The notes under the pieces were generated by a model, which saw nothing but the letters and a program-made list of their open reading frames with translations, ran no database searches and had not been told where the DNA came from. Below, one piece after another: positions 55,255 to 64,000 of a stretch of 64,000 nucleotides of DNA. The position numbers were made by a program, and so were the translations under genes. Numbering within the stretch: the first letter of the stretch is position 1; each line of letters opens with the position of its first letter. The DNA is from Gambelia wislizenii (taxonomy: Eukaryota > Chordata > Lepidosauria > Squamata > Crotaphytidae), in NCBI GenBank assembly GCA_030847615.1, contig JAUMIR010000001.1, positions 442,238,687 through 442,302,686 of the forward strand, in the 5' to 3' direction.

Positions 55255-56077
55255 CAGTCAGCCCTCCATATCCACAAATTCTGCATCTACCATCTGCACC
55301 TTGAAAATACCCCCCTCAAAAAAATCCCAAAAGCAAAGCTTGATTTTGCCATTTTATATAAGGGGCAGTGTATATAGAGCCATTGAACTGTCTATTCTCC
55401 TTTACGGGTCTGAAACATGGGTCACCTATCGACACCACTTACGACTCCTCGAACACTTTCATCAGCGCTGTATATGCACAATCCTAAATATACACTGGAC
55501 TATGTGACGAATGTTGGTGTCCTTGAGCAAGCAGGGATCACCAGCATTGAGGCCATGATACTGAGAACACAGCTGCGCTGGGCAGGGCACGTTTCTAGGA
55601 TGGAAGACCTTCGCCTCCCAAAAATAGTACTCTACGGTGAACTCACCATGGGTCATTGTAAGAGGGGCGCTCCAAAAAAGCGATACAAGGATTCCCTGAA
55701 ACAAGATCTCAGGCTCATGGAGATGCACTATCCACAATGCTGCAGCCTTATTTGAGAACTTACACTGAACAAGTCTTGAAGAAAAACGACAATGCAGAAG
55801 AATCACAACCCGGAAACATCACCCAAAGAGACCTTCTGTTGTGCTTTCTGCAACCGGACTTGTTTATCTCGGATTGGCCTTTTTAGTCATCAACACGCTT
55901 GCAGAAAGCGCGGGCTGAGTCCTTTTCTTTGTTTGCGAAGAAAAGCCAGAGAGAGAGGGAGATAAGGGACTCCATTTTACTATGCCATTGTACATAATGG
56001 GACTTGAGCATCCCCCAGATTTTGGTATCCACAGCGGGTTCTGAAAGCAAACCGCAGTGGATACCAAGGGCCTACTG
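55255..56077 (-). mobile_element. Tigger-like MITE inserted in Bov-B and itself split by a LINE
   Basis: Ends CAGTCAGCCCTCCATATCCA and GGATACCAAGGGCCTACTG are inverted repeats flanked by TA (55253-55254 and 56078-56079). Without its own insert it is about 220 bases and matches 7847-8058 read in reverse (CCATTGTACATAATGGGACT). The Bov-B frame continues across it when removed. Confidence 0.8.
55365..55961 (+). pseudogene. Second copy of the zinc-finger LINE, 3' part
   Basis: A 5'-truncated copy of the LINE at 10206-11091 (YRAIELSILLYGSETW, AMILRTQLRWAGHVSRM, LTMGHCKRGAPKKR). It has a deletion after CTCAGGCTC relative to the first copy, but the C-terminal finger region survives in another frame. 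Ends in a GA-rich tail. ATAAGGG flanks it (55358-55364 and 55962-55968). Confidence 0.8.
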
Positions 56078-56079
56078 TA

Positions 56080-56285
56080 CATTCCAATCCTCAAAAAAGG
56101 GGATACCAGGGATTGCAGTAACCACAGGACTATTGCATTAATTTCTCATGCAAGCAAAGTAATGCTCAAAATTCTACAACAAAGACTCAACAATGTCCAA
56201 GCTGGGTTCAGGAAAGGAAAAGACACTAGGGATCATATTGCAACCATACATTGAATGATGGAGCACACCAAAGAATTTTTTAAAA
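56080..56285 (+). pseudogene. Bov-B LINE fragment, second part
   Basis: Continues from 55254: the finger domain with PILKKGDTRD, TIALISHASKVMLKIL and VQAGFRKGKDTRDH. A short internal gap precedes VQAGF. Ends near CACACCAAAGAATTTT. Confidence 0.8.
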
Positions 56286-56296
56286 AATCAGCCTGT

Positions 56297-56370
56297 GCTT
56301 TATAGAATGGAACCATGGCAGTTAAAGTGGAACCTAGTACCATATTGTACTTTTGTAGGGTGAAACACCC
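56297..56370. mobile_element. MITE fragment
   Basis: AATGGAACCATGGCAGTTAA then AGTGGAACCTAGTACC resembles the right half of 35747-35968. Left half missing. Confidence 0.35.
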
Positions 56371-56707
56371 TTGGTATCTATACTGTTACTTTCCTCGTGC
56401 CAGGAAAAGACTGTTCTTTTATTCCAGGCATTTTAAATTTTATGTCTTAATCTGTCTTAAGATCTTTTTTATTGAGCAGAAGAAAAATATAATAAGCTAA
56501 CAATTTTTTTTCTAGTAGGTGAGATTGAACACCTCTGTACAATGTCCTGTATGCACTCTGTGCCATATCCCCCAACCCCTGGCAGAGCTCCCCTGAACAT
56601 CTACATTGCCCTGCTCAGTCCTTGTTGGGTGCCCACCAAAAATTCTTTCTTTTTCTGCAAAGTATTCCTGCTTACAGAAAAGGACCCATAAGAATATTGT
56701 GTGAGAA

Positions 56708-56925
56708 TAAAGGTACCAGATCCCATCTGATCTTGGGAGCTAAGCAGGGTCGGCCCTGGTTAATGCTTGAATGGGAGTCTGCCAACGATACCAGGTGATG
56801 TAGGCTACATTTCAGAGGAAGACAATGACAAACCACCTCTGAGTATTTCTTGCCTAAGGAAACCCTATGAAATTTACAGGGTTGCCATAAGTTGACAGGT
56901 GACTTGAAAGCGCATACATACGCAT
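56708..56925 (+). mobile_element. 5S rRNA-derived SINE
   Basis: GGTACCAGATCCCATCTGAT, TTGGGAGCTAAGCAGGGTCG and GCTTGAATGGGAGTCTGCC align to 5S, followed by TTTCAGAGGAAGACAATGAC, CCACCTCTGAGTATTTCTTG and the tail GGGTTGCCATAAGTTGACAG. Confidence 0.8.
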
Positions 56926-56929
56926 TCAC

Positions 56930-57735
56930 AGCTTGGAAATTCATTACTTGTTCATTCTTTGTTTCCTCTTTTTTAAAATAGTGACACCAATCCATATTCC
57001 CACTTCCATTGTTTGTAAAATTTGTCTGGGGATTTTTGGTGTTGTAATCTAAGAAAATAACTTTCCCAAGCAGTGCCCCATTGTTTGTTTCAGAGTGGAA
57101 ACTCTTGGGCAATGTAGCATTAACCAAAGCATTACACAAAAGTTCTAAGTAATGTTGTCTCAGATCTCAAATTCTTTTCCTTCCCTCCCTATTTCCCTTC
57201 TTATTTCTCAGCCATCTATACTATTGAAAAAATTTCTGAGAAATTTCTAGCACAACACTGCAGGGCTGCAATGTTTACCTTAATTTAATTTAACAAGGTG
57301 GCTGAGGGATGTGTGATCTTTAATTGACAGGTTATATGCTGTTTTCATGTGCTTTTCAGCCTTCCTAGCTGATGCTGCTTCCCGGAAAGACCTCTGAAGG
57401 AATAACCATAACCATGACTTCCCCTCTTGGGTTTTTCCAGGCCTTTCCCTCTCCTGAGTGTGCTTGAAATCTGAGCAGTCTTTGTTAGTGGCCCTATTCA
57501 GTCATTTACAATGTGTGTTGAAAAGACACAGGGGAGGGGGAATGAACTAGCCCCACCCCTCCATTTCCAGTTTGTTCTTGTGAAGAGTGATGAGTCTGAA
57601 CAGGAGAATTTTCCAATGCATGATTGCTAATTGGGGCTCCTATTAATGTGGAGAGTGCCCACACATTATGGAAGTTATCCTGTCCAGAATCATTGCTCTC
57701 CACATGAGGAAAAAAATGGAACTGGTGACAGGAGG
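56930..57735. other. Unique intronic stretch
   Basis: No repeat recognised. The minus-strand frame at 56672-57139 (155 codons) overlaps the SINE and has no domain. Confidence 0.35.
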
Positions 57736-57739
57736 GCAT

Positions 57740-58165
57740 ATCCTCCAATTGGCCCAGTTTGTCAGGGACAATCCCAATTAATCCTTTGCCATCCTGCTTT
57801 TTCAGCTGCTTTTAAATACTGTTATGTTCCAGTTTCTCTCTCCTCCCATTCCCCTCTTTGTCCTTAGCTTGCTTTGGTTGCTGCAAATTGGGTTTACACT
57901 CAATTAAGTCAACAGGAGGAAGAGAAGGTGGTGGAATCTTGCCCTTCTCAGTAGGCTCAGGCAAAAGCAAACTGCTGCAGGCTCTCCTAGAAAATGTGTT
58001 TCTCCTTATTAGTAACTTTTGCCATATCGACCACATTCTGATATTGCTAGACCATATTTGTCCCAGTTTTCTTGTTTTGGCCTGAGTCTACTGGGAAGGG
58101 AGGATTAATTGGGACTGTCCTTGCAAAATCGGGACAGTTCCAGTACAAGGACATGGTATGCAACT
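57740..58165 (+). mobile_element. Repeat family 'CCTCCAACTG', complete-looking copy
   Basis: Left CCTCCAATTGGCCCAGTTTG and CAGGGACAATCCCAATTAAT; right ATTAATTGGGACTGTCCTTG and CAAAATCGGGACAGTTCC. The ends are inverted repeats, so this is probably a DNA transposon derivative of about 420 bp. Related copies: 35572-36180, 60755-61105 and 61675-61790. Confidence 0.65.
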
Positions 58166-58571
58166 GAAGTAATACACCTTTCTAGCTAAAGAAATGTAAC
58201 CTTCCTCTCCAGTTAAATCCAGGGTCTCAAGTTACCAATCTGTGCCACCATTCAGTTGCCAACTGTAATGTGATAATTATATCTTGGTATAGGAGTCAGG
58301 GATTCAAACATAATTCATGCCCACTGCCACAGTACGTGCATGCAAAATGCTATTATATAATGCTATAATTATGGAATGACAGTCATTTGGGTATTGGTTA
58401 ATTCCCAGTGACAGTCAGCTGTATATTGCTTCATTTTAGAACACTGAAAACAAAGACCCTTTTTTTGGCTAGTTGGTGTTGCTCTGTGATATTCTTTCTT
58501 TCTTGGTTTATTTTTGCAACTATTGTGCAATCATTTCCTCAGTACAATTCATCTATTTAGTATCTCAGGTG

Positions 58572-58630
58572 TCACAATCCTGTGTATGTTTTCTCAGAAA
58601 TAAGTTCCAAGTGGTTTCAGGGGGGGACTC
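58572..58630 (-). repeat. Short old repeat motif, minus orientation
   Basis: AATCCTGTGTATGTTTTCTC then AGAAATAAGTTCCAAGTGG is the reverse complement of the motif at 14688-14745. Confidence 0.45.
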
Positions 58631-58636
58631 ATTCCT

Positions 58637-59191
58637 AGGGCCCATTTACACGAGGGGGAAAAATCCCAAGTACCTCATACTATTGGCACCTCGCAGCAGC
58701 AGCAACCAGACCAAATGGTTTTTCTGGCCTAGGGAGCCCCCATAAGCCTCACATTCCTAATGGCGGCCGCGAGTAATTTACTCGTGATAGTTCTTCACTG
58801 CCGCCAGTTTTTTTTTAAAAAAAATCATCACAGGGTGTGCTGGTGTGATAAAGCAATTCTCCAAAGCAAAACAGAAAAAAAAATCCAACATGGCAGCAGC
58901 AGGCACTTGCCATCCTAGCAAGCCCCGACAGCACTCACGCCTGGCCAATCAGCTGTGTGCTTTCCTTCAGGTTTTTTATTGTTCAGTAGTCCAAAAGAGC
59001 AAAAATGTGCACCAGCTTCGCAGTTTGTGAAAAAGTACGGGAAAATCTGCGAAGGCTTTTGCCCCATTGTTTTTGCCGTTTTGGGCCCCCCTCCTTCTGA
59101 ATAGTGTGGACTGTCACTGGATCCTGTTCTGACTAGTAGGATTCCCAGCAAATTCCATGAGGGGTATTTTCACCGTTTAGACGGGCCCCTA
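58637..59191. mobile_element. MITE with AGGGCCCATTTACACG / CGTTTAGACGGGCCCCT ends
   Basis: About 555 bp with inverted termini AGGGCCCATTTACACG and CGTTTAGACGGGCCCCT. CTAG or TAG bases adjoin both ends and may be the duplication. Interior GC-rich blocks: GGCGGCCGCGAGTAATTTAC and CTGGCCAATCAGCTGTGTGC. Relatives at 25500-25798 and 30013-30350. Confidence 0.65.
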
Positions 59192-59205
59192 GTAAACAGG
59201 CATAG

Positions 59206-60235
59206 GGTTGCAGTCTCACAGCGTAATGCTATTCAGGTGTACTCAGAATCAAGCATTACTTCCTCCAAGGTATGTAGGCATAGGGCTGCACTCTTTTCTT
59301 CACTTTCTAATTGTATATGCTTACAGAACTCAGTTGGCAGCAATTCACATTTCCCTGCCTCATATTTTCTGTTCTTTTAAAGTAAACGTTCTTTTAAAGT
59401 AAAGTACAGATCATCCCTGTAATGGAATAAGCATCATAGACTGCTTTTAAATACTGAGCAGTGTCGGGGCTTGCTAGGATGGATCTCTCTCCATATGTGT
59501 CCTTGCAGAGATCTTTATTAGGCCCTTCCTGACATCTTTTACTGTTGATGGTGCAGTGAGAATTCCTGAAAAGGGACTTTTTCAATTGCTGTGTCCCAAT
59601 AGAAAAGAAGGAGGACACACAATCCCCAGAGGCCCTTTTTTGGGTGTCATATCCCTTGGTTCCTTAGAGCCTGCTCTTTGCTGGGGAAACAATTGGTCAA
59701 AAATGGGCTTTCTGCTCTTGGAATAGCAGATTTTCAGAGGTTGGGGAAGGTGACAAGCCAAAGAAGCCCCTGAAAACCAAAAAGTCAAAAACTGGAAGTA
59801 CATGTTTGGTCACTTCTGAGTATGTTTTTTCCCCCCTGTTTTTGTCATCACCACCACCCCTATTTTGGGCTGGTATGGCCCCAAGCTCTGCCAGCATTGC
59901 TGCAACAAAGAAATTCTCTTCTAAGAAAGCTTACTTGGTGCCTATGTGGATGTCATCATTTCAGTATCAGGCAAAAATCTTGTTATCCCAGCCCTTCTCC
60001 CTCCCTCCCTCCCTCCTCCCTTCTCTCTGTGCTTTTTTTTGGGGGGGGGAGCAGGTGTATATATACTGTACTTCTATTACATTTTTATCCCAACTTTTTT
60101 CCAAGGTGCTTTAGATGGTATTTTATTTGCTACTGTTCTATCCTGTTTTTCCTTCAAAGAGCTCAAGACAGTACACATGATACTGTCCCCATTTTCTCTC
60201 CCCAACTAAGAATCTCTAATTCCTGTCTAATTTTT
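59206..60235. other. Intronic stretch
   Basis: Begins with a decayed copy of the short old motif (59206-59260). A CCCTCCCTCCCTCC run lies near 60000 and a G-run near 60039. Overlapping open frames (59806-60238) reflect the low-complexity pyrimidine sequence. Confidence 0.35.
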
Positions 60236-60239
60236 TAAG

Positions 60240-60437
60240 CTACACCGGGCCAGATCTGCTTAATACTTGGGTGGGAGACCGCCAATGAATACCAGGTGCT
60301 GTAGGCTATATTTCAGAGGAAGGAACTGGCAGAACCACTTTTGAGTATCCCTTGCCTAAGAAAACCCTATAAAATTCACGGGGTCACCAGAAGTTGACAG
60401 GTGAATTGAAGGCACACACACACACACAAACACAAGT
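60240..60437 (+). mobile_element. 5S rRNA-derived SINE, missing part of the 5S head
   Basis: CTTAATACTTGGGTGGGAGA and CCGCCAATGAATACCAGGTG (C-box region onward), TTTCAGAGGAAGGAACTGGC, and the tail CACCAGAAGTTGACAGGTGA with (CA)n. About 40 bases of the 5S part are deleted. Confidence 0.8.
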
Positions 60438-60754
60438 CTCTGACTGGCCCAAGGTCACACAATGAGTGCTAGCTGAGTATTAGGGTGTCCCCCAAATCCA
60501 TCCCAACACTTTACTATACCTGCTCATCTTCCCATTTTATCCTCACAACAGCCCTGTTAGGCTAAGAGATGACACCTGGCTCAATGAGTTTCATGGGTGA
60601 ATGGGGATTGCCCAATTCTAATCTGACACCCTGTTTTCTGTTCCACCTTGATTCTGATCCAAACTGCTTTATCTCCATGAAGTGTTTATGCTGCTGTTCT
60701 TCAAATTTGGGTCCTGCTGCTTCTAGTCTGTAGGCTGAGATCCTAGAAAGGCAT

Positions 60755-61105
60755 ATCCTCCAATATATCACAGCTGAAAATTGGATCACATGTGGCCAAG
60801 CAGTGTCAGTGTGGTCAAGACAGTAAAAAAGTCAGGAAGAACTCACAAGCTACAAAAGGCTGCAGCAGTTTGCTTTTGCCTGAGCCTATAATTCTGCCCC
60901 CTCCTCTCTTTTCCCACTGCTGAAGTAAGTGAGAGCAAACTACCTTTGCACTTTAAGCTCATTTTGCATCAACTGAAGTAAGCTGAGGATAATGTTGAAA
61001 AGAGAGAGGAGGAGAGAGAAACAGGAAATTTTTAAAAGAGCTGAAAAATTGGGCCAATGAGGATTAATTGGGACTGTCCCCGCCAAATCAGAACAGTATG
61101 CACAT
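60755..61105 (-). mobile_element. Repeat family 'CCTCCAACTG', rearranged copy
   Basis: GCAGCAGTTTGCTTTTGCCT (reverse of AGGCAAAAGCAAACTGCTGC in 57740-58165), AGAGAGGAGGAGAGAGAAAC and GGATTAATTGGGACTGTCCC. The right end is well kept; the left has diverged. Confidence 0.5.
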
Positions 61106-61670
61106 AGCAAATTATGAGTTAATTATGCTATTCACCCCTTGTCTTAAATGGTAATATTACAGAAGTGAACCAAGACAGCAAGTGTGCCACAGAATGCATA
61201 ACCAAGTGCAAATGTACATCCATGTGCAATGCACATTGCTCATTCATGAGTAGTGTAGACCTTTATACAGTGGGCATATATGCATGATATGCATATGTCT
61301 AACCCTTCCATAGGGAAACTTACACATGTGTAAGACACCAACAGGATTCCAGCCATTGTGTTTGTATGTTTTTTTAGTTTATTTATTAGTCTTCTACCAT
61401 TGTAGCCTGTCCTGGGAATTTATTTGAATAAAAAATGAAATGATTGGATGCCTTCACACTCACTCTGTATTTCCATCATTTTTTTAATTCATGACATCAA
61501 CACTTAAATCCATACTCTGCTTAGAATAACAGCAATGGGAAGATAGTCCCCAAACAGGAAGTACCCAATGAAAGATGTGCTTTCTGCTATGGGGATTTGG
61601 AACTGCCATCATTATTTAGCCTCACCATTGGCTATGCTGGCAAGATTTGATGGAAGGTATAGTCCAATAT
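61106..61670. other. Unique intronic stretch
   Basis: No repeat recognised; several ATGCAT/TGCATA-type AT-rich words near 61195-61285. Confidence 0.3.
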
Positions 61671-61674
61671 TGTC

Positions 61675-61790
61675 CAACTGTCCTGATTCGACAAGGACAA
61701 TCCTCTGTCATGCCATTTTTTAGGCTGCTTTTAAAATGTCCCATTATCGTCCTTCCACGTTCCCCCATCTTAGTGGCTGGGCTTTCTTGA
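61675..61790 (+). mobile_element. Repeat family 'CCTCCAACTG', left fragment
   Basis: TGTCCAACTGTCCTGATTCG, ACAAGGACAATCCTCTGTCA and GGCTGCTTTTAAAATGTCCC match the first 120 bases of 35572-36180. Confidence 0.55.
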
Positions 61791-61794
61791 AGTA

Positions 61795-61890
61795 GGTGGG
61801 GTGCACGTGTCCCTCCAGATGTCTTCAGGCTCCCATCACCATCATCACCATCATGGTCAGGGATACTGGGAGTTGGATTTCAACAACATC
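61795..61890. mobile_element. MITE fragment, related to 40788-40922
   Basis: CCCTCCAGATGTCTTCAGGC then CATGGTCAGGGATACTGGGA and GTTGGATTTCAACAACATCC. Confidence 0.4.
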
Positions 61891-62074
61891 CACCATTGTG
61901 GCCTGTTGCTGTCATGAAGGACTAGATCTTCTGGTGACTCTTTCCAGAATGCTGATACATGATTCCTATTTGGGGCTAAAACAGACCTCAGAAATGCTTT
62001 AGTGGCAGTATTTCTCTCCTTCTCTTAACCAACATAAATATTGGCTGGCTATCAGTTGATGCCATTACAAATTC

Positions 62075-62232
62075 AAAGTGCTGGCTTTGATCTATAAAGC
62101 CCTATACAGCTTGGATCCAGGTTATTTGAAGGACCATGTCTCACTTTATGGACCCATTTGAGCTCTAAGATCCTCTGGAGAGGCCCTTTGCTCTATCCCA
62201 CTTCCCTCTCAGGCTCATTTGGTGGGAACAAG
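62075..62232 (+). mobile_element. L2-like LINE ORF2 C-terminal fragment
   Basis: CAAAGTGCTGGCTTTGATCT then ATAAAGCCCTATACAGCTTG encodes the same KALxxL motif as 26591-27116, followed by GATCCTCTGGAGAGGCCCTT. Confidence 0.6.
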
Positions 62233-62337
62233 GGAGAGAAAATATGCAAGAGGTGTTTTTTTAAAAAAATACTTCATTGATAGATCATTTATCTCCCAGT
62301 TTGGGGTCAGTTTGTCTTTTGGGGACTGTCTTGTGTT

Positions 62338-62612
62338 AGAGCTCCAGAGACTAGGACATGGAGCAATGGGTTCAAACTACAGGAAAAGAGATTCCACCTA
62401 AACATTAGGAAGAACCTCCTGATAGTAAGAGCTGTTCGAAAGTGGAATACACTGCCTCGTAGTGTGGTGGAATCTCCTTCTTTGGAGGTTTTTAAGCAGA
62501 GGCTGGATGGCTATATGTCAGAAATGCTTTAATTGTGTATTCCTGCATGGCAGGGGGTTGGACTGGATGGCCCTTGTGGTCTTTTCCAACTCTATGATTC
62601 TATGATTCTATG
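62338..62612 (+). mobile_element. CR1 LINE 3' end
   Basis: AGCTCCAGAGACTAGGACAT, GATAGTAAGAGCTGTTCGAA, TTTTAAGCAGAGGCTGGATG and CTATGATTCTATGATTCTAT. A slightly older subfamily than 48323-49117. Confidence 0.9.
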
Positions 62613-62696
62613 TTGCTGCCTGAGGCAGCAGATCATGGTAACCTGAACTCTCCCTAGAAGCCAAGATGATTAAACTGAGACTGTCTTACTTTGGAG

Positions 62697-62746
62697 AGAG
62701 ATATTTATATTTATATTATACTTTATATTATATTTATATTATAGAA
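62697..62746. repeat. AT-rich low-complexity run
   Basis: Repeating TATATTTATATTATACTT-like units. Confidence 0.7.
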
Positions 62747-63009
62747 ATTTCTGACCCTGCAAGTATCAAATATGTATTGCTAGCAATGTGGAATATAATA
62801 AGCATGTATTTTTTCCCACTGTTTCTGTAATTTTTTTAAAAAAGGGAGCTGTATGTATATTTTTACATAGGGGTTCCCTGAGACCTGAAAATTATTTCAA
62901 GGGTTCCTTCATGGTAAAAAAGTTGAGAAAGGCTGGTATATAGTCTTTTAATGCATTTTAATATTTTTAGTGTTTAATGTTTTAACTTCATAAATTGCTT
63001 AATTGGTTT

Positions 63010-64000
63010 TATTTATTTATTTATTTATTGGTAAAGTTTTATTGTTTTAATATAAAAAAAGTTGTACAGTTGTTAATTTGTAATAGGAACAATACCAGGA
63101 GAACTGGAATCATAGATGGCAAAACAACTATACAAAACAAAATTAAAACGTAACAAACACCAAGAGAAGGGGCATAGGATTAGTCAGGAAAGTAGTTCAT
63201 GGCATAAAAAAGCTTGAAAATAAGGACATCAGGGGGAGTCGGGGAGGACATCCTTCCACAAGGTCAAGGTGCTATTGCAAGATCTGTGTTAGAAAGATAT
63301 GTGATTATCGGGAACCATTTTTCAATAAAGGATTCAGAATCAGCATGGACAGCCATGTGTCGGCTGATGTCTGAAAGCTTCTCCATAAACCACACATCCC
63401 AAAATTTGTCCCACCAAGCAGGCATTTCGTTCTTCCAATTTTTAGCAATAACAATCTGAGAGATAGCAAGCAAGAAAACAATAATCTTTTTATGTTTAAG
63501 ATTTCTATTAGAGTTAGTAAAAAAGTGACAGCAAGAGCAGCTCTGGGGAGGAGTCTATAGGTTGTACGATGATGGCATTAATAATATCTACAATTAAGGA
63601 CCAAAACCTCTCAACACTTGAGCACTCTAACCACATGTGGGTGAAGATACCCAAAGCAGAGCATCCTCTCCAGCAGGTAGAGGGGGCAGCTTTTGTCATC
63701 CAGGCAAGCTGGATCAGCGTGAGATGCCATTTATAAAGGAGTTTAAGAGATGTCTCCCTCAGAGCAATTGAGCGAAATTTAAAAATCAGGGATGTCCATA
63801 ACTTCAGCCATTCCGCATCATGTATTTGGATATGGAGATCATTTTCCCAGCTTGTTTTGAAATTTAGATTACTCCCAAAAGTTTCCTCAAGCAACCATCT
63901 GTAGATACGAGCAGCTCAGCCTTTCACTGGAGAAGTGGCTCAAGTACAGATATGCTCATATATTGTGAGGGAGTGCAAAGTAAAATTGGAAGTCCTCAGA
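63010..64000 (-). pseudogene. L1 LINE ORF2 C-terminus and 3' end, runs off the window
   Basis: On the minus strand 63894-63514 (126 codons) is the L1 ORF2 tail: LLYKWHLTLIQLAWM, CWRGC and GIFTHMWLEC motifs. Frame 63473-63264 continues as IAKNWKN and PAWWDKFWDVW, also typical. Upstream ORF2 continues beyond 64000. The 3' end is A-rich (poly-T on the plus strand, 63008-63050). Stops between frames make it inactive, but similarity is better kept than in the L1 at 9933. Confidence 0.8.

Larger units (their letters stand above)
47913..64000 (+). other. Inferred MIPOL1 intron downstream of the recognised exon
   Basis: The donor at 47913 starts an intron that by inference runs to the window edge. 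The short terminal MIPOL1 coding exon expected next was not seen. The stretch holds CR1, Gypsy, Bov-B, SINE, MITE and L1 insertions and unique DNA. Confidence 0.55.

Noticed and set aside
56672..57139. 155-codon minus-strand frame
   Set aside because: Its C-terminal part is antisense to a 5S SINE and the rest has no domain.
1..64000. CRISPR array, phage or bacterial defence system
   Set aside because: No regularly spaced repeats, no operons or ribosome-binding sites; all evidence points to vertebrate intron.

Overview
The window looks like intronic DNA from a squamate reptile, most likely a lizard. The repeats decide this: young CR1 LINEs with the (ATTCTATG)n tail, Bov-B/RTE LINEs, L1 and L2-like LINEs, 5S-rRNA-derived and tRNA-derived SINEs, and a chromodomain Ty3/Gypsy element. 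This mix is known from lizard genomes such as Anolis. No bacterial, plasmid or viral gene order is present.

Only one host coding exon is recognised with confidence: 47682-47912 (+), a coiled-coil exon I assign to MIPOL1 from remembered similarity to the C-terminal part of vertebrate MIPOL1. It has a clear acceptor and a GTAAGT donor. Nearly everything else would then be MIPOL1 intron, about 47 kb upstream and 16 kb downstream of the exon. In other vertebrates MIPOL1 neighbours FOXA1, so unique intronic stretches are reasonable places to look for regulatory DNA. A minus-strand membrane-segment ORF with an acceptor-like 5' edge (24962-25220) is a weak second exon candidate.

Layout. 1-9 kb: 5S SINE, L2-like tails, three Tigger-like MITEs and unique DNA. 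9-14.5 kb: a LINE cluster in which an L1 is split by another LINE (6-bp target duplication) and a Bov-B is split by an L1 3' fragment (10-bp duplication), then disrupted by a MITE and an 80-bp inverted duplication. 14.5-26 kb: mostly unique DNA with tRNA-derived SINEs and MITEs. 26-28 kb: an L2-like tail inside a split MITE, and a 295-bp snapback palindrome. 28-43 kb: CR1 pieces, several MITE families, one CR1 split by a MITE. 43.9-49.5 kb: a 5S SINE, a 1.43-kb CR1 with one in-frame stop, the MIPOL1 exon and a second CR1. 50-54.2 kb: a full-length MITE, older LTR remnants, and a young Gypsy insertion with 329-bp LTRs identical by eye, a 5-bp duplication and only integrase plus chromodomain inside. 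54.3-56.3 kb: a three-layer nest (Bov-B, then Tigger-like MITE, then LINE). 56.7-64 kb: 5S SINEs, MITEs, L2 and CR1 tails, and the 3' end of an antisense L1 leaving the window.

I found no operon-like or defence-type system. The notable items are the internally deleted Gypsy element, a 634-646-bp transposon family with 3-bp target duplications and a GGAGATTATCAGA terminus, the snapback element, and nested insertions whose order can be read from duplications and restored reading frames. Family names are from recognition by eye; no database was searched.
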